DNA of 64,000 nucleotides from the NCBI GenBank assembly GCA_035772405.1, contig JAYKKM010000006.1:62001-126000 (forward strand). The letters are read 5' to 3'. A model generated the notes under the pieces. It searched no databases and was not told the origin of the DNA. It saw nothing but the letters and a program-made list of their open reading frames with translations. The translations under genes were made by a program, and so were the position numbers. The DNA is from Chrysogorgia sp. JL179-B06. Lineage: Eukaryota; Cnidaria; Anthozoa; Scleralcyonacea; Chrysogorgiidae. Positions 25,101 through 39,600 of this stretch are shown here, in pieces. Position 1 is the stretch's first letter; each line of letters starts with the position of its first letter.

Positions 25101-28100
25101 CAAGTAACGCCATGAATGTTAACAGTGCCCGGATGGAGCTGTTCAGCCAGAAACGCCAAGCTGTTGACAAGATACCACCTACTCAGAATGCACTACTCCA
25201 GCACACTAGGAGGGCAGTATACCAGGCTGGTATCTGGACAACAGGCATGTTATCTCAACAAACGAATCCATGTCCAACCGACTATGCATGGGTGAAAGTT
25301 GCAAACTCATGGGAACCTGTCTGGTCTACCATTCCAGAGGCGTCTAAAGCGTGCAGAGAATTCGTGAAATGTGGCTGTAAAAGGGCCTGTACAGTCTGCA
25401 AATGCAGCAAGGCAAATCTGCCTTGCACATCTCTTTGTCGGTGCACATGTTCATCCAAATAGGATACATCGACTGTGAACTGTCTGGTAGAGATACATTG
25501 TATTGAAACATTGTAGATATAATTCCTGAATACTACCAGTATGTACTTAACATGTAGGCTGATATGTAGCTATAGAAGTCACAATAACCATTCAAAATCA
25601 GGCCAAGTAAGCCTTTTTCGGACATTATCTTTGCTCATTTCCGATTTTTACACCACATATACGAAATTTCCTTTTTTTGGCGGCCATTTTGAAATTTGGC
25701 CACCATCTTGGAAATTGGTGACCTGAGCAACATGCCATGACCAGCATCTGTTTCATTGACCGCGGAAACCCCTGAATTGACACCTCATTTGTTCATTTCT
25801 GATTTTTACAGTCAGATATATGACATTTCCTTTTTTCTGGCAGCCATCTTGGATTTTGGCCGCCATCTTGGAAAATCGGAACCGATCAAGTGGGTTCCAC
25901 GGATAAAATCAATAGATAGGTCGAAAAGAAACTCCATGCCAAATTTGGTACTTTTGTCCGGCCGGTAACGTTAAATTTGCTAAGCCACCTGACTATATTT
26001 GAATCGTTCGAGAGAATTTGATAGCATGTGGACACGCTTTTAACGCAATCGCTGTATGTTTCTTATTTGAATCGTTCGAGAGAATTTGATAGCATGTGGA
26101 CAAGAATCCAGATATTTCGATAAACGCAATCGCTGTATGTTTCTTATTTGAATCGTTCGAGTGTATTTGATAGCCTGTGGACAAGAATCCAGATATTTCG
26201 ATAAACGCAATCGCTGTATGTTTCTTATTTGTATCGTTCGAGAGTATTTGATAGCCTGTGGACAAGAATCCAGATATTTCGATAACAAACGCAGTCGCTG
26301 TATGTCATTCGAGAGAATTTGATAGCCTGTGGACAAGAATCCAGATATTTCGATAAACGCAATCGCTGTATGTTTCTTATTTGTATCGTTCGAGAGTATT
26401 TGATAGCCTGTGGACAAGAATCCATATATTTCGATAACAAACGCAATCGCTGTATGTGTTCGAGAGAATTTGATAGCCTGTGGACAAGAATCCAGATATT
26501 TCGATAACAAACGCAATCGCTGTATGTTTCTTATTTGTATCGTTCGAGAGTATTTGATAGCCTATCAAGAAGCATGATTTATAGTGGCAGTGATTTATCA
26601 TAAATTAGTTTACTAAACATCAACTACATAGTCATAATGTATGTAGTTTAAGCCTTGCCAAATGTATTCAGATAAGTGATAGTTATTTGTAATTTAAGTC
26701 TGTTGTATTTGAATGTAATTAAAATAATTGAAAAAATGTGTACATGCTACAGTATGTCTTTTACAATGTATATAATCATCCCCAGGATTTATTCTCGATA
26801 TTTTATCAAAAATTAGCCTACCCATGTCCCATGCCTTCTGAGGCAGCACTTCACTTGCGATAGTAATTCCTAGTTTAATAATATATTAACACTATACCAA
26901 GGGTATTAACACTATACTAAAGTATCCATTAACACTATACTAAATAGTGTGTTAATACTATACTAAATAGTGTATTAACACTACAGGTATATACTAAACT
27001 AGGAGTTCTTATCAGAAGTGAAATGCTGCCTCGGAACATACACAGGAGCAGTGGGTATATTAGAAGGGTATTCCCATTCGTTTGATTTGAAATATGACCG
27101 CTCGACCGCCAGATACGTCGTTCAATTCAGAAATATTACAAACGTAAACGTGAGTTCGATTTGGCAAAAGTGTCACTAGGCTTACTCGTTTCGAGTAAAT
27201 GTTGTGGTTTAGATTGTTGTTGAGTGGAACACGGCAACAAACGACAGCGTCTTAATTATAACCTCAATGTTTTTGACAACAGTGACATCCCGCATGATTT
27301 CCGTACAAACGTGAAGTTCGATTTGCAAAAGTGTCGCTTGAATGGAAAATTTATAACTTCGCGAGGCTTGCTCTTTCGAGTAAATATGTATGACATTATA
27401 AACGCGACATATAAAATACAGCTTGAAATTCAGCGTAAAGTAGAACACGTTGCCGATAGCGAGTTCCGAACATTTGATTCGGATAGTTCCACATCCGCCG
27501 ATAGTTCCACATCCGCCGATCTACATCCGCCGATCTACGAGTTACGTCATAAAACGTCATAGATCTGTGGACATATATCGTTGAAAATCGAACGTGATTT
27601 TAACGTCGATCGACTATACATAGTTCCGCGAAGAGGTCTGGGCACGAGACACAGAACCCAAGTCAAGATTAGTGTGCTGCCTACGGCAGCAATAATCTAT
27701 TAAGTAATTAACACTATAATAAGTAATCTATTAACATGCCAAACACAATGATTGAACCTGCAACCTTTTGAAATCTGGTGAGATGCTCTATTATTGAGCT
27801 ACAGTATACAGATGACAGACAGATTACGATAAGTACTACCCAACACAAATTTTATGAATTCATATATAACAGCTTCAGTTGCACGTACAGGTACATGAAC
27901 ACTGTACATGTATTACTGCTGGTCTTCCACAAAGTGTGATTTTCCCCTAATTTTTCGAGACCAAGCTACAATAGTGTTTTTCTTTTAGTCCCATCTCAAT
28001 CAATTTTTTAAATACTGTTAGACTTAACAAATATTAATACTTATGTGTACGCAGGAACATGTAAAATTAATTGAGATGAAATTAAATGGCCAATCTGAAT

Positions 28101-31100
28101 ACAATACATTTTATACGACAGCGAGCTAGCATGGTTACTGGGCTAGACTGGTAAGCGAGATGATTTCTGGCTCGCGTTTATATGGGAAAAATTCATCCCG
28201 CTTACCGAGATGATTTCAAGCGCCAAACAATAGACGGCGTCGGCATCCTTTGAAAATTCATCTCTATGAGACATTTTTCAGCCCGTATACCGAGATGAAT
28301 TACGTTTACCGAGATCTCGCTAACCGGGATAGCCCGCTTGTCCATATAAATCGACCGGAATTTTTAATAGATCAATGGTAACGGAATGTAATATCAAGAT
28401 CTCGCTTACCGGGCTGGCCTGCCTCTCGTATAAACACCCCCTAACAACATGATCATTTTCTTTTAGGTTGGGTTTGTTACTGGTATTATGCAAATTTTAT
28501 TACTAAGTATGTCAGCTCATATAACGAAACAATTAGGGATGGCTCCCGGTGGAGAATTCCGAGCCGCTTATCAAGAGGTTTGTAATGTCATCATATGATT
28601 GATTCAAACTAGTTAACTATTTGTGAATTTTCATACAGAAAAGGAAAAATTAAGAATTTCTGGTTCTTAAGACCACGCTGTATACGTTCTGCAGATAACG
28701 TTTTATTTTTATTTGCATGGTCGTTAATTCATCATAGAGAGGTATTCAGGTAATTACTAATTTTTAGTCTCAAGGTTAGCCAACGCCATCGCTATTTTCC
28801 GTCTCGTAAACGGTCGTTGCCAACCCTAACGGTGTTAACCTGGAACTGAGTAAGAATGTCTTACGTACGATTCTTTGTTTGGATTTGTCAGAATTCCCGT
28901 CGTAATATTACTGTTAGTGTGTTGGGTTGTGGTGCCGTGCGAAGGATCTAGAATATGATTCCCGCCCGGCGACTACTGTTTGTATTTATTTTTAATTTTT
29001 TTCGTGCTTTCTTTCTTTTAGGGCTAGTACTAAAATTAGGGTTAGCGTTAGGGTTAGGGTCACAGGTTTTTCTCTGACATTTTTGGCAACGACCGTTTCG
29101 GTTGGCAGCGACCGTCAACGAAACGGAAAACTGCAACGCCGTCTTCGTTCTTCACAACGCATGCACTGAGAGGATTTTTACAAATCTCAAATCTATCATG
29201 GTAAGCTCGAGGGCGACTTCAAACAAAATAATTCTTCATGCAAAACAAGAGAATCCTCATTCTGTATACAACGCCACTGAGAGCATTTTCACACCTTCAT
29301 AATGGCAGTACCTCGCACAGAGTTAAGAGCTGTGGCTTTAGACTGACTTCAAAACTTTAACTCACATAATTTTCAAAATCATTAAACAAGCTTTTAGTAT
29401 ACCAATTGAATTATGGTAGTCGATCAACCTTGGTTCTTTTAAAATGCTAAAATGTATATTACATTATCAACAACTTATAACCGTACCGACTAGGCCAATC
29501 TCTGAAACGCTTGCCTTCACCACTCACATTGAAAATGTTCAGAACTCTGGAACTTTTCCGATATCGTTAAGTGACCATCTTCCTATTTTTGTTTCATTAA
29601 AATCTAGAGGCATTAGTTTTATACCAACAGGTCACAAGTCAATACTTTTTTGTTCATTGAGAAATTTCTCTGTCGATAAATTTTTAGCTGATTTGGAATG
29701 CCTCCCATGGAACTCATTAGATATGTTCGATGACATTAATGACTCTTTAGAACAATGGTATTGTTTATTTAACAGTGTTCTTGAAATATACGCCCCTCTT
29801 AAAAAGCGGCGAGTAAAAAGGCAATTCAAACCTGAATGGTTTTCTACTGAAATAGGTACGGCAATTAGGGAACGTAATAATTTGCATAGCCATGCTATTT
29901 TACTTAATTCTGAATCATATTGGCACAAATATCGGATTGCACGAAATAGAGTAGTTCATTTAATTAGAAATGCTAAACGTACTTTTTATCGTGATTCCAT
30001 TAATACAAATCTTGACAACCCAAAGAACTTGTGGAAGATAATTCGTGATATTGCTCCTTCTAAATGCTCTAATTTACCTAGTCACTTGACAAGCAACGGT
30101 AAAATTTATTATGATTCTTTTGATATTTCTAATTTATTTAATGAACACTTTGTAAATATCATTAACTCAGTCCAATTACCCACTTGTTCTGAAAGTCCTA
30201 ACTTGAACTTCCTTACAGACTTCGTTAATTCTAGGCTTTCTAATGATATTTATTTTGGCATTCCTTTAGTTACAGAGGATTTTGTTCTTTCCAGTCTCAA
30301 ACAATTGTCTTCTGGCAAAGCCGCTGGACTGGATGGACTTAATAGCTATTTTCTAAAAATCGCCGCTCCATCAATTTCTTCTTCATTAACGGCGATTTTT
30401 AATTTAAGTCTTTCTTTAGGTGTTTTTCCAGATCTGTGGAAAATCGCAAAAGTCCCACCATTGTTTAAAGACGGCTCGCTCTTTGATCGTTCCAACTTTC
30501 GTCCTATTTCAGTCCTAGCTACAGTTTCTAAAGTTCTTGAGCGTCATGTACATTCCTCCTTTTATAGCTTTCTTACTGAGTATGAACTACTTACAGACAC
30601 CCAGTTTGGCTTTAGAAAGTTCCGTTCATGTGAGCTTGCCATTACTGATCTTTCTGATAAAATACTCAGTAACATGGACAATAGACTTTTAAACGGTCAT
30701 TTGTTGATTGATCTTAAGAAAGCATTCGACGTAGTAAATCATAATTTACTAATCCATCCTTAGATTGGTTTCACTCCTACCTCACTGGTCGCTTCCAAAG
30801 AACGAATTTCAAGGGAACGTTATCAGACAAACTTCCTCTATCACTTGGCATACCACAAGGAAGTATTCTTGGCCCTCTTTTCTTTCTCTTATTTATCAAT
30901 GATCTACCTTTACAATTACCTCTTGATACAGATCTAACTATGTTTGCTGATGATACTACAATCCTTGTATCTGGTTCTTCTATCTCTGATATTGGTTCTA
31001 AATTGAACCACGTTGCGATGGGCGTGTCTGCTTGGACAGCAAATAATAAAATGGTATTAAACAGCTCCAAGACTAAGTCGCTTTTAATTACTACATCTCA

Positions 31101-34100
31101 GAAATTCAAAGTATTGCCAGATTGGTCTCTTAACGTTACTATTGGTGGTGAACTAATCGAACAAGTTGACTCTGCAAAGTTACTTGGGACAAGCACGTAG
31201 ACACCATCTGTAATCGAATCAGCACTAGGTTGTCCTTGTTACGACGTATTAAACCTTTTCTTACCCATGATTGTGTTTTACGCTTTTATAATTCTTGTAT
31301 TCACAATCACTTTATCTATTGCTCGACCGCCTGGGGTAACTGCTCTCATACTCTCCTATTACGACTACTTCGTTTACAGAAACGTGCTGCTCGTATAATA
31401 TTATCTGCTGACTTTTTACAACCTTCTGTAAGTCTCTTTTCTAAACTCAAATGGATTATAATCCCTGACCTGATAAAATGCAGGAAGATTTTGTTGCTCT
31501 TTAACGTCTTAATTAATTCTGATGCTCCTCTTTGTTTTAAGCACAGGTTCAAGTTTTTATCAGACTCTTTTGCTGCGGGCAGATGCAGCACCAGAGCAAG
31601 TTTTCTTGATCTATGTGTACCTTTTCCACGTACTAATTCTGGCAAGCGTACATTCGCCTATAGTGCTGCAATTCTTTTTAATGATTTGAACGTGGATTTT
31701 AAGCAGCTCGTTTCTAACGTTATCTCAACCTTATTATAACCAATCCATCGTAAGGTCCTTAATAAATTGAGATCCACTAGTTTATCACTCTATGACTGGA
31801 AAGTGTTTCACCCCCTTATTATTGCATTACATTACATTACATTGCATTGCATTGCATTACATTACATTACATTACATTACATTACATTACATTACATTAC
31901 ATTACACAACCTACAGGGCCTACTTTTTGGAATGTTTGACAATTTAGATTACTTATTAACCACCGTCATCGTCTTACCTTGTTTATTATATGCACGACAA
32001 AATTACTGCATTCTGAATGGTAGAGAGGTCAGAGGAGTACAATTATTTTATTATTTTATTAATTGTACTGCAGTACAACTGAACTGATAACAACTGAACT
32101 GATAACCCAGGTGGTGTAAGGTTAGCTGTAGGGGGTGTGGAAGCCGGCACTTTTGTACATTTCCTTTATGAAAAAATGAGGTACTGTCATTTCAAATTAA
32201 TCACGAACAATTCCTACTTTCGTCCTTCCTTTTTATAGATTTTCCTACTTTATTCCTTCTTTATTCCTACTTTATTCCTTCTTCATTCCTTCTTTATTCC
32301 TTCTTTATTCCTACTTTATTCCTTCTTTATTCCTTCTTTATTCCTACTTTATTCCTTCTTTATTCCTACTTTATTCCTTCGTTATTCCTTCTTTATTCCT
32401 TCTTTATTCCTACTTTATTACTACTTTATTCCTTCTTTGTTCCTACTTTATTCCTTCTTTATTCCTACTTTATTCCTTCTTTATTTCTTCTTTGTTCCTA
32501 CTTTATTCCTTCTTTATTCCTTCTTTATTCTTACTTTATTCCTTCTTCATTCCTTCTTTATTCCTTCTTTATTCCTACTTTATTCCTACTTTATTCCTAC
32601 TTTATTCCTTCTTCATTCCTACTTTATTCTTTCTTTATTCCTTCTTTATTCTTACTTTATTCCTTCTTCATTCCTTCTTTATTCCTTCTTTATTCCTTCT
32701 TTATTCCTACTTTATTCCTTCTTTAATCTTTATTCCTTCTTTACTCCTTCTTTATTCCTTCTTTATTCCTTCTTTATTCCTTCTTTATTCTTACTTTATT
32801 CCTTCTTTACTCCTTCTTTATTCCTTCTTTATTCCTTCTTTATTCCTTCTTTATTCCTTCTTTATTCTTACTTTATTCCTTCTTTACTCCTTCTTTATTC
32901 CTTCTTTATTCCTTCGTTATTCCTTCTTTATTCCTTCTTTATTCCTTCTTTATTCCTACTTTATTCCTTCTTTATTCCTACTTTATTCCTTCTTTATTCC
33001 TACTTTATTCTTTCTTTATTCCTTCTTTATTCTTACTTTATTCCTTCTTCATTCCTTCTTTATTCCTTCTTTATTCCTACTTTATTCCTTCTTTAATCTT
33101 TCTTTAATCTTTCTTTATTCCTTCTTTATTCCTTCTTTATTCCTTCTTTATTCCTACTTTATTCCTTCTTCATTCCTTCTTCATTCCTTCTTTATTCCTT
33201 CTTTATTCCTTCATTATTCCTTCTTTATTCCTTCATTATTCCTTCTTTATTCCTTCTTTATTCCTTCTTTATTCCTTCTTTATTCCTTCTTTATTCCTTC
33301 TTTATTCCTTCTTTATTCCTTCTTTATTCTTACTTTATTCCTTCTTTACTCCTTCTTTATTCCTTCTTTATTCCTTCTTTATTCCTTCTTTATTCTTACT
33401 TTATTCCTTCTTTATTCCTTCTTTATTCCTTCTTTATTCCTTCTTTATTCCTTCTTTATTCTTTCTTTATTCCTTCTTCATTCCTTCTTCATTCCTTCTT
33501 TATTCCTTCTTTATTCCTTCTTTACTCCTTCTTTATTCCTTCTTTATTCCTTCTTTATTCCTTCTTTATTCCTTCTTTATTCCTTCTTTATTCCTTCTTT
33601 ATTCCTTCTTTATTCCTACTTTATTCCTACTTTATTCCTACTTTATTCCTTCTTCATTCCTACTTTATTCTTTCTTTATTCCTTCTTTATTCTTACTTTA
33701 TTCCTTCTTCATTCCTTCTTTATTCCTTCTTTATTCCTACTTTATTCCTTCTTTAATCTTTCTTTATTCCTTCTTTATTCCTTCTTTATTCCTTCATTAT
33801 TCCTTCATTATTCCTTATTTATTCCTTCTTTATTCCTTATTTATTCCTTCTTCATTCCTTCTTTATTCCTTCTTTATTCCTACTTTATTCCTTCTTTAAT
33901 CTTTCTTTATTCCTTCTTTATTCCTTCTTTATTCCTTCATTATTCCTTCATTATTCCTTATTTATTCCTTCTTTATTCCTTATTTATTCCTTCTTTATTC
34001 CTTCTTTATTCCTACTTTATTCCTACTTTATTCCTTCTTTATTCCTACTTTATTCTTTCTTTATTCCTTCTTTATTCTTACTTTATTCCTTCTTTATTCC

Positions 34101-36564
34101 TTCTTTATTCCTACTTTATTCCTTCTTTAATCTTTCTTTATTCCTTCTTTATTCCTTCTTTATTCCTTCTTTATTCCTTCATTATTCCTTCTTTATTCCT
34201 TCTTTATTCCTTATTTATTCCTTCTTTATTCCTTCTTTATTCCTTCTTTATTCCTACTTTATTCTTTCTTTATTCCTTCTTTATTCTTACTTTATTCCTT
34301 CTTCATTCCTTCTTTATTCCTTCTTTATTCCTTCTTTATTCCTACTTTATTCCTTCTTTAATCTTTCTTTATTCCTTCTTTATTCCTTCTTTATTCCTTC
34401 TTTAATCTTTCATTATTCCTTCTTTATTCCTTCTTTATTCCTACTTTATTCCTTCTTTAATCTTTCTTTATTCCTTCTTTATTCTTACTTTATTCCTTCA
34501 TTATTCCTTCATTATTCCTTATTTATTCCTTCTTTATTCCTTCTTTATTCCTACTTTATTCCTTCTTTATTCCTACTTTATTCTTTCTTTATTCCTTCTT
34601 TATTCTTACTTTATTCCTTCTTCATTCCTTCTTTATTCCTTCTTTATTCCTACTTTATTCCTTCTTTAATCTTTCTTTATTCCTTCTTTATTCCTTCTTT
34701 ATTCCTTCTTTATTCCTTCTTTATTCCTTCTTTATTCCTTCTTTATTCCTTCTTTATTCCTACTTTATTCCTTCTTTATTCCTTCTTTATTCTTGTTTAT
34801 TCCTTCTTTATTCCTACTTTATATTCCAGTGCTTTATTATTCCAGTATTTAAATAATATTCCAGTGCTTGATATTTGGTTTGTCATTTATCACTCACCAA
34901 GAGTAAACAGTATTCCAAACTTCACTAAAATAAAACCAAAATATGCAGTATTTTCTCGCCGTTTCATGCCGGTATGACATCACATACCGGTAGTACCAGG
35001 ACGCGATCTTTGACGCGGTCGTTGTTCAAATAAGTTTAGCAAAACGGCTGAAAACTCGATCTTTAACAGATCATAAAAACCGAACCACATAACCAATTTC
35101 AATCATTTCTTCGGTTTTGAATTGAACTTCTCGAATTCTAATGAAAAATAGAATAACCTCAAATGGTATAGTTGACCTTTAACGTATATTAGAGAATGGA
35201 GATAAATTGTAAAATGGTAAACTGGGGTATATTAATGCTGTTTCCTGAATGGATAAAAGTTAATATAAAGGTGAAATATTATAGACTTGACATGTTTTCT
35301 ATTTCATGTTTCTTCTTTACAGGCAAGAAAGGTACCAAATTGCCAATTTCGCCTGGGAGATCGTCCCATACAGGTAACATTACTGTACCTATTTTTTTGC
35401 TTGAGGTTTTCGTACATGCCTGAGGTTTTCGTACTTGCCTGAGGTTTTTGTACTTGTCTGAGGTTTTCGTACTTTCTTGAGGTTTTCGCAATTCCTTGAG
35501 GTTTTTGTACTTATCTGAGGTTTTTGTACTTATCTGAGGTTTTCGTAATTCCTTGAGGTTTTTGTACTTCCTTGAGGATTTTGTACTTATCTGAGGTTTT
35601 CATACTTATCTGAGGTTTTCGTACTTGTCTGAGGTTTTCGTACTTGCCTGAGGTTTTTCTACTGAGACCGAGCGACAAAGGAGGTAGGTCTGAGACAAAA
35701 ATACGTTCCACGAACTTTCCGCATACAGACCAAAAAATAGGAATTAATAAGCCTTTTATATCAAAGTATGTGACTTAAATAGACGAAATATCGTAATTTG
35801 AGGTTGTAAAATGACCTGTGGCGTCATTTAGTGTTGGCGGAAATGCGAAGAAATTATGCTTATTCTCAGTATTATTTTTGCAGTATTATTATACAACCAA
35901 AACTGGGCAATACATGGCCCCACGACCAGCATATGACGTCACGGTCATATTCAAAATGGCGGCGTTTTTACTTGGTTTATTCAAAATTGTTACGAACATT
36001 TTCATAGCGCCATACTATTTTTCCCAACTAGCTAAGTGAGTAGTTTTTTTTTGTTGCTAATGTCCTTTAACTATTTTGTGAGGTGTCCTAACTGTCGAGC
36101 TTCTCCCCTGCCACTAACCTTTTGGTATCTTGCCTCACTCTGTTATCTTATTCAATTGCTGTGTTAAAAATACAATAATATACAATATATACAATACAAT
36201 ATATACAGTAATATACAATATATACAGTATCACATGGTTTAGCATCGTGAAGTGTGGTGTTCTTTCATGTGAACGTAGAGTGATGTAACTTAGTGTAACG
36301 AATTAGGCGATAATTGTCCATATATTCAGGTTTAAAAATATTTACTAACAGAACTTTGTATCTTTAACTAAGATTACCCTTTCAAGAGCAATGGCAGCTC
36401 TTTCAGTATGGCAAAAGTTAAAACTTGCTTATCATCTTCTAACTTCTTACGAACCAATAAGGTACAGAAATTCCCCGTGTTGCTAGAATTTCGTTATGAA
36501 CTGTAGAAAATAGTCAGATGAGATGTATATTTGTAGATGTTGAAGTTACAATTTTTATGTTTAT

Positions 36565-36610
<46 letters not shown>

Positions 36611-39600
36611 TGTTGTTTATGTTATCGTCTCGCTTTTCCTTGTTCTTCATCTCGTCATTCACGTAATAGTTTTACCATTATTGTTGCTGTTTTTTATGTC
36701 ATGTTATGTCGCTGTTGTCATTATGCTTTTGCTGTTATTATAGTTTCTTAACCAATAGCAAATACCAAAATTCTCTTATAATTCTCCTAAATGTTCAGAT
36801 TTTACATCGCACGGCGTGTTCCTAATATTGTATCAAACATAATTTTATTGCGATTTTTGTTAGTAAAGAGGATGTTGAACGATGCAAACAAAAAGACCTT
36901 TTAGCTGAGATGCTTGCTGAAATGACTGGTGACTTTCCAAAACTTTATGAAGTATTTGTAAAAGAAAGGGATCAGTATTTAGCTCGCTCCTTGAGACTTG
37001 CTGCCATTCCCAGAGAGGTTACTGACTCTGATGGAGGTACGTGGGTTCGTGTGGCCTTTACTTTGGGCAGCTACGTTCAGAGGAATTAGTGTCCTTTAAG
37101 GGAGGCTACTTTCATATTAATTAGTGTCCTTTAATATAGGCATCTTTCAGAGGAATTAGTGTCCTTTAATATAGGCATCTTTCAGAGGAATTAGTGTCCT
37201 TTAATATAGGCATCTTTCAGAGGAATTAGTGTCCTTTAATATAGGCATCTTTCAGAGGAATTAGTGTCCTTTAATATAGGCATCTTTCAGAGGAATTAGT
37301 GTCCTTTAATATAGGCATCTTTCAGAGGAATTAGTGTCCTTTAATATAGGCATCTTTCAGAGGAATTAGTGTCCTTTAATATAGGCATCTTTCAGAGGAA
37401 TTAGTGTCCTTTAATATAGGCATCTTTCAGAGGAATTAGTGTCCTTTAATATAGGCATCTTTCAGAGGAATTAGTGTCCTTTAATATAGGCATCTTTCAG
37501 AGGAATTAGTGTCCTTTAATATAGGCTACTTTCAGAGGAATTAGTGTCCTTTAATATAGGCATCTTTCAGAGGAATTAGTGTCCTTTAAGGGAGGCTACT
37601 TTCATATTAATTAGTGTCCTTTAATATAGGCATCTTTCAGAGGAATTGGTGTCCTTTAATATAGGCATCTTTCAGAGGAATTAGTGTCCTTTAAGGGAGG
37701 CTACTTTCATATTAATTAGTGTCCTTTAATATAGGCATCTTTCAGAGGAATTAGTGTCCTTTAATATAGGCATCTTTCAGAGGAATTGGTGTCCTTTAAG
37801 GGAGGCTACTTTCATATTAATTAGTGTCCTTTAATATAGGCATCTTTCAGAGGAATTGGTGTCCTTTAAGGGAGGCTATTTTCATATTAATTAGTGTCCT
37901 TTAATAGAGGCTACTTTCAGAGGAATTGGTGTCCTTTAAGGGAGGCTATTTTCAGATGAATTAGTGTTTTCAAATCAAATCAAATTTATTTCAGTAGGGT
38001 ATCCAGCGTCAGTGATGACTCACTGTTATCAATGAGGGCCCTACAAATAACTAAATACATACTATAATTTACATAAAAAAACAAAAATGTCACAATTGAG
38101 ATGAGAATAAATTATGAGAAACATATAGATAAGTTTAAAAGCTTAGATTTAAAACTAGATAAAGACGTCTCTAAACGAACGTGTTCAGGAAGATTATTAA
38201 AATATTTAGAAGCTCTCACAAGTACACTACGTTCAAACTCTAATTTTGTTTTAGGAACTAATAGTTTCATCTTACTATTTCTAACTAAGTACTTAGATTG
38301 ATGTAATTTAAAATAATTATTAAAAGAATTTGGAGCCATATTAAAAATGCATTTAAATGTAAAAAGCTAAGTGCATTGTTCTTCTGTTTTTTAAAGGAAT
38401 AAGTTTGGTGTCAACCGTTAGTACACCATTACAGATTATCTTATTCGCTTTTGTTTGTATTCTTTCCAGTCTGTCACAGTCGGTTTGGTTGAGTGTCCTT
38501 CAAGGGAAGCTACTTTCAGATGAATTAGCTAGTGTCCTTCAAGGGAAGCTACTTTCAGATGAATTAGTGTCCTTTAAGGGAAGCTACTTTCAGAATTAGT
38601 GTCCTTACTATGTTGTTTTTTAACTATAGGATTTCATTTTGAGCCAACAGTGATTGTTGGCGTGGTTGGGATTGGTCATGTCGAAGGGATTGTTGATAAC
38701 TGGGAGAAAGATATCGATGTTCAGGAAATAATGAGGTTAACACTTCTTTGCACTTTTTGCTATTTGTTTTTCTGTTCTTTATTACTCGTGTTTCAAGATG
38801 TCTTCTATTTGTATTTCGATCATTAAAACCATCCTTTTCACATGTACTACACTCATAACCAGGCCCGCACAAAGACTAAAGTGGGCCTGAGGCAAAATAA
38901 ATAATTGGGGGCCCCATTGGAAAAATTTTGCATGCTATTTTACGGATGAATTGGATATAAGGATATTTCAAGTGAAAATGTTTCAGTTTTACATGTGAAA
39001 TGACAACGCAAGTTTCCGTAAGGACGTAAAAGATGTACAAAATAAGGACAAAATAAATAATCACTAACGCAGAGAAGCAGAAAATACTGTTTGATAATTT
39101 CAACTACAGCCTCTTGGCCAGTCCCCCCCCCTCTGGGCGGGCCTGCTGGTGTCCCATATGTCCACCGCGAAATAAGCTCCCCCCTTCTTCGGAAATTTGT
39201 TCTCTCGGAAATTTGTTGCCCTCCTAAAAAGCGACGGCAAATTTGTATATAATTTATTTGCCCTGACGAGCAAATACTAATGTATTAGCCAATAGTGCCC
39301 TAATTACCAAGGAACGAGAGGTACTAACTCTAAACCCCAAATATCCCCATAATCCTAATTTCTAAACCCCTACACCATCGACTCCCCAACTTAGTTGTTC
39401 AAACTTATAGACTATTGTAGGACATAACCCTTGGAATACGCAGAACATAAAAGTTAGGGCAATGTATTTGCACTTCCTTATATAGAATACATACTGTAAG
39501 TCCAAATGTTTGAATTAGGAGTTTTCCCGACGGTGCAAAGGCAAATAGCGTAGAGTCTGGCTGCTATTAATAGCTCAAAAAGCGGACAAACAAACCAAAT

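Larger units (their letters stand above)
20211..25995. mobile_element. 5.8-kb long-TIR element carrying a rearranged CXC-family gene
   Basis: The ends tagtcaggtggcttagcaa and ttgctaagccacctgacta are perfect inverted copies, and similarity continues for at least 270 bases on each side. TAT borders it on both sides (20208-20210, 25996-25998). It interrupts an 81-bp satellite unit, and removing the element plus one TAT restores the unit, which proves insertion. Subterminal repeats with ccaagatggcggccaaa occur two or three times per end. The interior holds a broken multicopy gene (22360-25462) and a younger nested element (20496-22048). The superfamily is not recognised. Confidence 0.8.

Noticed and set aside
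25993..26601. Minus-strand frames with a repeated 27-residue unit
   Set aside because: The 81-bp satellite has a length divisible by three; the same unit appears in more than one frame with indels, so no protein is maintained.
32437..34405. Open frames of 219 and 637 codons rich in F, L, Y, S, I and P
   Set aside because: They are translations of an 11-bp tandem repeat; three units equal 33 bases, so stops are avoided by periodicity alone.
37085..37970. CRISPR-like array
   Set aside because: The 35-bp units are directly tandem with no unique spacers, in an intron of an animal gene.
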